Part shown: positions 6,748 through 11,680 of the stretch, one piece after another
Layout: each line of letters starts with the position of its first letter
Numbering within the stretch: position 1 is the stretch's first letter
Assembly (NCBI GenBank): GCA_964507045.1
Contig: CAZDOO010000121.1
Location: 1 to 11,680 of the forward strand
Direction: 5' to 3'
DNA: 11,680 nt
DNA from: UBA8199 sp964507045
GTDB taxonomy: Bacteria > Verrucomicrobiota > Verrucomicrobiia > Limisphaerales > UBA8199
The notes under the pieces: generated by a model
Seen by the model: only the letters and a program-made list of their open reading frames with translations
Databases searched by the model: none
What the model was told of the DNA's origin: nothing
Made by a program: the position numbers and the translations under genes

Positions 6748-9700
6748 TTGGCGCAGGATTCAGCAGTCGCAGCGGCAAGCGAGATATTCGCTCAAGTTTC
6801 GGCCACTCCCGCGGTGCAGTCCCTGGCACGGCGACTGGAGAACGGGGGGGTGTTGTCTCTGGACGGGATCAGCGTCGCGGCCCAGCCGTTCCTGGCCGCG
6901 CTCTTGCATCAATTATTCCCACACCGGCCGATCGTCCTGGTCACCGAGGGGCTAAGGTCGCAGGAAAGCGCCCAGCAGGACTTGGTAACCTGGCTCACGC
7001 TGGGGACAGCAAAGGGACCGCCGCCAGCAGAACGCGGAACACAGAATCCCGCGTTCTCCGGCCCTCAACCCCTTTTCTATCCCGCCTGGGAGGTGCTGCC
7101 GCATGAGGGCCGACTGCCGCACGCGGATGTCATCAGCGAGCGCCTGGAGACTCTGGTTGCCCTCACGCACCACGCACCACGCACCACGCACCACGCACTC
7201 ATTGTTGTTACCAGCGTTGACGCCCTCCTCCAGCGCACCTTGCCGGTGGAGACGGCTCGCGCCCGCACCCGCACGCTCGCGCGCGGGGACCGCATTGACC
7301 CGCTGGACCTGGCAGAGTGGCTCAAAGCCCAGGGGTATGAGCCGGAAGCGCAGGTAACGCAGAAAGGCGAGATCGCGCTGCGCGGCGGCATCCTGGATGC
7401 CTATCCGCTCACCAGCCCCTGGCCGGTGCGACTGGAATTCTTCGGCGACGAACTGGAGTCGCTGCGGCAGTTCGATCTGCTGACACAAATATCACGGGAG
7501 GCGATCACCCGCGTCACCATTCCCCCCGCCGGGGAGCTGGGGCTCCTCAAGCAAATGCGGAATGCGGAGAGCGGAGTGCGGAGTGAAGACCCTCAACCGC
7601 CTCTCGGGACACTGTTGGACTATCTGCCGGCACAAACGGTGCTGGTGCTCTGCGAGCCGGAGCTGCTGGGTGAACGCGCTCAGGAATATGCCGGGCAGGT
7701 GCCTGAGGGGGACCCGTTCTTCATTCCGTGGGCAAGCTTCCAGGAGCAGGCCGAGCAACGCGGTATGACCCGGCTGGAGGTCAGCGAGGCCGAGGCGGAC
7801 ACTACTCCGCAGTCCGCACTCCCCGCTCCGCGCTTCGAGAGCCTGGACGCCTTCCGCCCCCTCGCGGAGCGCGCCCCGGAACCGGCGGTGGCCGAGGCGC
7901 AGCGACGCGAGTTCTTCGCGCAACTCCACCGCTGGCTGCGCCAGGGTTGGGCGGCGCACGTCTTCTGCAACAACGACGGCGAACGCCAGCGCTTTAGCGA
8001 GATTTGGAGAGAATACGGGTTTGACGATCCCAGTCCCAACTTGCACCTCGGCGCGCTCGCCCGGGGCTTTCTCTGCGACGAGGCGCACCTGGCGGTTGTC
8101 ACCGACGCGGAGATGTTCGGCCGCTACAAGGTGCAACGACCCCGCCGGCTGAAGTCAGCGCACGCACAGGCCACGCGCTCGGCGTTGGATATTGACTTCA
8201 CCGACCTGGAGGAAGGCGATTATGTCGTTCACCTCCAGCACGGGATTGGGCGCTATGTGGGTCTGCAGGTGTTGCCGCTCGGCGCCGGCACCAAACCGAC
8301 GGCAGGCGCTGCCACCGCCCAAGCCGGCCAGGAATGCCTGGTAATCGAATACGCGCCGACCGACCCCGCGCAGCCGCCGCCCCGGCTGTTTGTGCCGGTA
8401 ACCGAGGCGCACCTCGTCAGCAAATACGTCGGCACGGGCAAAGCGCGCCCGCCGCTCAACACCCTGGGCGGCACGCGGTGGGCGCGCGCCAAAGCGCAGG
8501 CCGAACGGGCCGTCCGTGATGTCGCCAGCGACCTGCTGGCCATCCAGGCCGCCCGGGAATCGCAGGCCGGCCATGCCTTCGCGCCGGACGCCCCCTGGCA
8601 GCGCGAGTTCGAGGGCGCCTTCATCTTCGAGGAAACGCCCGACCAGGCGCGCGCCATCGTCGAGACAAAGGCCGACATGGAGCGGCCCAAGCCCATGGAC
8701 CGGCTCATCTGCGGCGACGTCGGCTTTGGCAAGACCGAGGTCGGCATCCGCGCCGCCTTCAAAGCGGTGATGGACGGCAAGCAGGTGGCGGTGCTGGTGC
8801 CCACGACGGTCCTAGCGCAGCAGCACTTCAACACGTTTCGCGAGCGGATGGCCGACTACCCCATCCGCCTCGAACTGCTCTCGCGCTTCCGCACCCGCCG
8901 CGCCCAGGCCCAAGTGGTCCGCGACCTCGCGGCGGGCGCGGTGGACATCGTGATCGGCACGCACCGGCTCTTGCAACGGGACATTGCTTTCAAGGACCTC
9001 GGGTTGGTGGTCATTGACGAGGAGCAGCGGTTTGGCGTGATGCACAAGGAGAAGTTCAAGATGCTGCGCCAGTTGGTGGATGTGTTGACGCTCAGCGCGA
9101 CGCCTATCCCGCGCACGCTCTACCTCGCGCTCACCGGCGCGCGGGACATGAGCACCATTCAGACGCCGCCGCACGACCGCCTGCCCGTGGAGACCATCGT
9201 GACGGGCTACGACGAGCGCGTGATCCGCGACGCCATCCAGCGCGAGCTCAACCGCGGCGGGCAGGTCTTCTTCCTGCATAACCGCGTGATGACGATCGCG
9301 ACCATGGCCCAGAAGCTTCAGGCGCTGCTGCCGCACGCCCGCATCGTCGTCGGCCACGGCCAGATGCACAGCGACGACCTGGAGGAGGTGATGACGCAGT
9401 TCATCAATGGCGAAGCCGACGTGCTGCTGTCCACCACCATCATCGAAAGCGGCCTGGACATCCCGAATGCGAACACGATCATCGTTGACCGCGCCGACCG
9501 GTTCGGGCTCAGCGACCTTTACCAGTTGCGCGGCCGCGTGGGCCGCTACAAGCACCAGGCCTATGCTTACCTGCTGCTGCCGCGCCACGGCAGCCTGCTC
9601 ACCGACGTGCGCAAGCGCCTGAGCACCATGAAGCAGTACTCGATGCTGGGCAGCGGCTTCAAGATCGCCATGCGCGACCTGGAAATCCGCGGCGCGGGTA

Positions 9701-10278
9701 ACCTGCTGGGCGCCGAGCAGAGCGGCCACATTACCGCCGTGGGATTCGAGCTGTATTGCCAGTTGCTTAAGCAGAGCGTCGCGGGCCTCAAAGGGGAGAA
9801 GGTCAAGCCGCGGGTCGAAGTCGAGGTGCGGCTGGACTTCCTGACGCTCGGACCGCCGGGGGAGAGGCCGCAAGCTGAAACGCCCGCGGTGAATGCCGCA
9901 ATCCGCAGCCAGGATGCCGCCTCCGCTTACATCCCCTTCCGCTACATCTCGGATGCGCGGCAGCGGATCGAGGGTTACCGGAAGCTGGCCCAGCTAACCG
10001 ACAAAGCCGGGCTGACCAGCCTCGAGCAGGAACTGCGCGACCGCTTTGGCCCGGTGCCGCCGCCCTTGGCGCTGCTGCTGCAAGTGGCAGAGCTCAAACT
10101 CCTGGCTTGTGACCAGGGCATCACCGAAATCGAAGTCAAAGAAGACCGGCTCATGCTCACCCGGAACAACGACTACATCATGGTCGGAAGCAAGTTCCCA
10201 CGCCTAATGAAGAAACAGCCGACCTCGCGGCTAAAGGAGATCAAGCGGTTCCTGGTGGCAGTTGCCCCACCAACTTAA
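6748..10278 (+). CDS. mfd: Transcription-repair coupling factor (ATP-dependent translocase)
   Basis: Mfd pushes stalled RNA polymerase off damaged DNA and recruits UvrA for nucleotide excision repair in the cytoplasm. The 1176 residues (E. coli Mfd has 1148) show the full layout. The UvrB-like N-terminal module contains FYPAWEVLPHEG. The polymerase-interacting domain begins near Asp483 (DFTDLEEGDYVVH...HGIGRY). The RecG-like helicase has Walker A GDVGFGKTEV (Lys662), DEEQ at 757-760, LSATPIPRTL at 782 and motif VI QLRGRVGR at 926-933, followed by the translocation motif region (GSGFKIAMRDLEIRGAGNLLG) and the C-terminal TRCF domain. An in-frame TGA at 6712 means the start is TTG 6748 or later; GTG 6814 would be the next choice. 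No Shine-Dalgarno is visible. Four short low-complexity inserts sit in loops of the N-terminal half. Motor motifs are intact, so function is expected. Confidence 0.96.
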   Translation: MAQDSAVAAASEIFAQVSATPAVQSLARRLENGGVLSLDGISVAAQPFLAALLHQLFPHRPIVLVTEGLRSQESAQQDLVTWLTLGTAKGPPPAERGTQNPAFSGPQPLFYPAWEVLPHEGRLPHADVISERLETLVALTHHAPRTTHHALIVVTSVDALLQRTLPVETARARTRTLARGDRIDPLDLAEWLKAQGYEPEAQVTQKGEIALRGGILDAYPLTSPWPVRLEFFGDELESLRQFDLLTQISREAITRVTIPPAGELGLLKQMRNAESGVRSEDPQPPLGTLLDYLPAQTVLVLCEPELLGERAQEYAGQVPEGDPFFIPWASFQEQAEQRGMTRLEVSEAEADTTPQSALPAPRFESLDAFRPLAERAPEPAVAEAQRREFFAQLHRWLRQGWAAHVFCNNDGERQRFSEIWREYGFDDPSPNLHLGALARGFLCDEAHLAVVTDAEMFGRYKVQRPRRLKSAHAQATRSALDIDFTDLEEGDYVVHLQHGIGRYVGLQVLPLGAGTKPTAGAATAQAGQECLVIEYAPTDPAQPPPRLFVPVTEAHLVSKYVGTGKARPPLNTLGGTRWARAKAQAERAVRDVASDLLAIQAARESQAGHAFAPDAPWQREFEGAFIFEETPDQARAIVETKADMERPKPMDRLICGDVGFGKTEVGIRAAFKAVMDGKQVAVLVPTTVLAQQHFNTFRERMADYPIRLELLSRFRTRRAQAQVVRDLAAGAVDIVIGTHRLLQRDIAFKDLGLVVIDEEQRFGVMHKEKFKMLRQLVDVLTLSATPIPRTLYLALTGARDMSTIQTPPHDRLPVETIVTGYDERVIRDAIQRELNRGGQVFFLHNRVMTIATMAQKLQALLPHARIVVGHGQMHSDDLEEVMTQFINGEADVLLSTTIIESGLDIPNANTIIVDRADRFGLSDLYQLRGRVGRYKHQAYAYLLLPRHGSLLTDVRKRLSTMKQYSMLGSGFKIAMRDLEIRGAGNLLGAEQSGHITAVGFELYCQLLKQSVAGLKGEKVKPRVEVEVRLDFLTLGPPGERPQAETPAVNAAIRSQDAASAYIPFRYISDARQRIEGYRKLAQLTDKAGLTSLEQELRDRFGPVPPPLALLLQVAELKLLACDQGITEIEVKEDRLMLTRNNDYIMVGSKFPRLMKKQPTSRLKEIKRFLVAVAPPT
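7030..7070. repeat. Low-complexity insert A in mfd (residues about 95-108)
   Basis: GAACGCGG (7030-7037) is the inverse of CCGCGTTC (7049-7056). The middle reads as loose 7-base units (AACGCGG, AACACAG, AATCCCG). The stretch ends with CCCTCAACC (7062-7070), a 9-mer also found at the end of insert C. It encodes AERGTQNPAFSGPQP just before the conserved FYPAWEVLP, a place where Mfd proteins tolerate length change. Confidence 0.5.
7164..7198. repeat. Heptamer tandem repeat insert B in mfd (5 exact copies)
   Basis: Five exact, uninterrupted copies of the 7-base unit CACGCAC fill these 35 bases. They encode THHAPRTTHHA, between the conserved segment ISERLETLVAL and IVVTSVDALLQR. In other Mfd proteins these two segments are joined by a short loop, so the repeat appears to be inserted at a permissive site without breaking the frame. 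Confidence 0.85.
7554..7598. repeat. Heptamer tandem repeat insert C in mfd
   Basis: Five 7-base units run from 7554 to 7588: AATGCGG, AATGCGG, AGAGCGG, AGTGCGG and AGTGAAG. They are followed by CCCTCAACC (7590-7598), as after insert A. The encoded peptide is MRNAESGVRSEDPQPP (Met270 onward), placed in a loop before LLDYLPAQTVLVLCEP. Confidence 0.75.
7804..7838. repeat. Heptamer tandem repeat insert D in mfd (inverted relative of C)
   Basis: Units ACTCCGC, AGTCCGC, ACTCCCC, GCTCCGC and the degenerate GCTTCGA fill 7804-7838. The reverse complement of the unit, GCGGAGT, is the phase-shifted unit of insert C, so the same repeat lies in the opposite orientation about 215 bases away. It encodes TPQSALPAPRFES (from about residue 353), a low-complexity linker in the N-terminal module. 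Confidence 0.7.
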
Positions 10279-10291
10279 GAGCTGCAATTCC

Positions 10292-10325
10292 GGCGTCTTG
10301 CGCGAAAATACGACCCGCAAGCGCC
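10292..10325 (+). terminator. Hairpin after mfd, possible terminator
   Basis: GGCG, an unpaired T and CTTGCG (10292-10302) pair with CGCAAG and CGCC (10316-10325) around a 13-base loop, 14 bases after the mfd stop codon. No T run follows (TCAATGG), so it may be a 3'-end stabilising hairpin and not a true intrinsic terminator. Confidence 0.4.
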
Positions 10326-10384
10326 TCAATGGCAGATATTTACGCACACCACATGGGGTGCCGGGTCACACCGTAGAGACACCG

Positions 10385-10431
10385 GGCAGGAAGCACCCTC
10401 CAAGGGGAAACATTGCACCCTTCTTCCTGCC
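10385..10431. repeat. 9-bp inverted repeat before the NlpC/P60 gene
   Basis: GGCAGGAAG (10385-10393) is perfectly inverted at 10423-10431 (CTTCCTGCC), with 29 bases between that include a small CCC/GGG pairing. It lies 68 bases before the GTG start of the NlpC/P60 gene. It could be a leader structure, an operator or a repeat relic. The 220-base spacer holds nothing else I can recognise. Confidence 0.4.
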
Positions 10432-10498
10432 ACTTGCTTCCTATTCTGCTCGCTTTGAGGCCCGGTTTCCGCTTGCCTGTAACTGACACTCTAAAGCT

Positions 10499-11680
10499 GT
10501 GAACGCATTCAAGAGCAATTGGTTTCTGATGGCATTGACCGCAGCCGCCGCGGCGATGCCGTGCGCCTGCTCGCACCTGGAGAGTAACCCCCGCAATGCG
10601 GGCGCCGACGCCCCGACCCCAGCCGCGCGGGCCCTCCAGAACGTCCAGCAGAAATACGCTCCCGACGCCCGCCTGGCCATCTTCAACGTCGGCGTCAAGT
10701 CCTGTGCCCGGGAACTCGTCCTCACCGGCGAGGTGGACCGTGCGGAAGCCCGGCTCGAAGCCGTCCAGGCCGTCCAGCGCACCGGGGCCAAAGTCACCGA
10801 CCGCATCCAGGTGTTGCCAGACGCAAAGATGGGCGACCAGGTGTGGGGCATCGGCTCTCTGAGCGTCGCCAACGGCCGCCTTGGGCCGGAGCACAAAACT
10901 GAGCTGGGCACCCAGGTTCTCATGGGTGAGATCATCCGCGTGTGGAAACCCTCCACCAACGCGGTGTATCTCTGGTACCTCACCCAGACCCCGGACGGCT
11001 ACTTGTCCTGGCTGCAACAGGGCACCTTCGTCCGCTGCACACGGGAGCAGGCGGACGCCTGGAGCCACGCCCCGCTCCTGATCGTTACCGCCATGGAAGA
11101 CTGCGTCCGTGAAGTGCCCCAATCCGGCGCACAGCCGGTCTCCGACGTTGTCCTGTGCGACCTGGTGCGGCAGACCGGCGAGGCCGGCGAATGGTATCAA
11201 GTCGAGCTGCCTGACCAGCGCGCCGGTTACCTCCCCAAACACGCGGCGGAGGACTTCGCGGCCTGGAAGCGGGCGCGGCGGCCCACCGCCGAGAACCTCG
11301 AGCGCACTGCGCGGACCTTCCTGGGCCGGCCCTACCTCTGGGGCGGCAACTCGCCCAAAGGGCTCGACTGCTCGGGCCTGACCAAGACCGTGTTCTACCT
11401 GAACGGCATTGACTTGCTCCGCGATTCGAGCAAGCAAGCGGGCCAAGGCGCCGCCGTGCCGCTGGACCCAGAGCTAAGCCAGCTTCAGAAAGGCGACCTG
11501 CTATTCTTCGGCCATGCCGCCCGGAACGGCCACCCGGAGCGCGTGGTGCACGTCGGCATTTACCTCGGCGACAAACTCTTTATCCACTCCTCCGAACGGG
11601 TGCATCTCAGCAGCCTCGACCCGCAATCCCCCCTGCGCGACGAGCACCGCATCCGCACCCTCCTGCGCGCCCGCCGCCTC
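10499..11680 (+). CDS. Exported SH3-NlpC/P60 cell-wall hydrolase, cut by the window edge
   Basis: Probably a cysteine peptidase that cleaves peptidoglycan stem peptides outside the cytoplasmic membrane. The frame is open for 394 codons with no stop before the window ends. Residues 1-24 form a signal peptide (KSNWFLMALTAAAAAMPCAC); two cysteines at its end suggest a lipoprotein, but the lipobox is not canonical. Residues about 45-105 contain a BON-like segment (RELVLTGEVDRAEARLEAV). Two bacterial SH3-like domains follow: about 115-180 (VANGRLGP, TPDGYLSWL) and about 195-250 (WYQVELPDQRAGYL). The NlpC/P60 domain starts near 263 (RTARTFLGRPYLWGGNSPKG) with catalytic Cys291 in LDCSG, His351 in VHVGIYLGD and His363 in FIHSS. 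GTG 10499 is the first start after the in-frame TGA at 10484; ATG 10529 would cut the signal peptide short. No ribosome binding site is clear. Likely only a small C-terminal part is missing. Confidence 0.9.
   Translation, partial: MNAFKSNWFLMALTAAAAAMPCACSHLESNPRNAGADAPTPAARALQNVQQKYAPDARLAIFNVGVKSCARELVLTGEVDRAEARLEAVQAVQRTGAKVTDRIQVLPDAKMGDQVWGIGSLSVANGRLGPEHKTELGTQVLMGEIIRVWKPSTNAVYLWYLTQTPDGYLSWLQQGTFVRCTREQADAWSHAPLLIVTAMEDCVREVPQSGAQPVSDVVLCDLVRQTGEAGEWYQVELPDQRAGYLPKHAAEDFAAWKRARRPTAENLERTARTFLGRPYLWGGNSPKGLDCSGLTKTVFYLNGIDLLRDSSKQAGQGAAVPLDPELSQLQKGDLLFFGHAARNGHPERVVHVGIYLGDKLFIHSSERVHLSSLDPQSPLRDEHRIRTLLRARRL

Noticed and set aside
7164..7198. Heptamer tract as a CRISPR-like array
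   Set aside because: The units are 7 bases and contiguous with no spacers, and they lie within the mfd reading frame.
8812..9873. Minus-strand open frame of 353 codons inside mfd
   Set aside because: It lies opposite the helicase motifs of mfd, is rich in His, Arg and Ala as expected for antisense of GC-rich DNA, and has no family signature.
10340..11446. Long minus-strand open frame of 368 codons opposite the NlpC/P60 gene
   Set aside because: The plus strand carries clear SH3 and NlpC/P60 motifs with catalytic residues. The minus frame has no recognisable motif and is a GC-rich shadow.

Overview
The window is GC-rich bacterial chromosome with mostly housekeeping and envelope genes. The likely source is a Verrucomicrobiota bacterium. 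This is inferred from the style of the proteins (a secreted GH2 enzyme with an amidotransferase-like tail, a small pseudopilin-like lipoprotein, a SH3-NlpC/P60 lipoprotein-like hydrolase) and from heptanucleotide repeats inside a housekeeping gene. No rRNA, tRNA or other phylogenetic marker is present to prove it. I see no phage, integrase, transposase, CRISPR array or defence island.

Layout, left to right. Bases 1-40 form a hairpin at the window edge. A secreted glycoside hydrolase family 2 protein (164-3085, +) follows. Next come a small lipoprotein (3159-3515, +) and guaA, GMP synthase (3515-5053, +); the lipoprotein stop codon overlaps the guaA start codon, so the two are probably translationally coupled. 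A GC-rich hairpin then separates guaA from a convergent gene for an outer-membrane beta-barrel protein (5133-5780, -). A gene-free stretch of about 970 bases (5781-6747) follows. It carries a perfect 91-base palindrome with 45-base arms, built on hexamers spaced exactly 11 bases apart. The transcription-repair coupling factor gene mfd (6748-10278, +) appears to start at TTG. Its 5' half has been invaded in frame by at least four short low-complexity inserts, most of them 7-base tandem repeats. After a 220-base spacer with two inverted repeats comes an exported NlpC/P60 hydrolase gene (10499 onward, +) that runs off the right edge.

How the genes relate: GH2, the lipoprotein, the beta-barrel protein and the NlpC/P60 protein act outside the cytoplasmic membrane. 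GuaA makes GMP and Mfd clears stalled RNA polymerase for nucleotide excision repair. Apart from the lipoprotein-guaA overlap, nothing ties them into one pathway. The unusual content is in DNA structure (palindrome, phased hexamers, heptamer inserts in mfd) and not in a new gene system.
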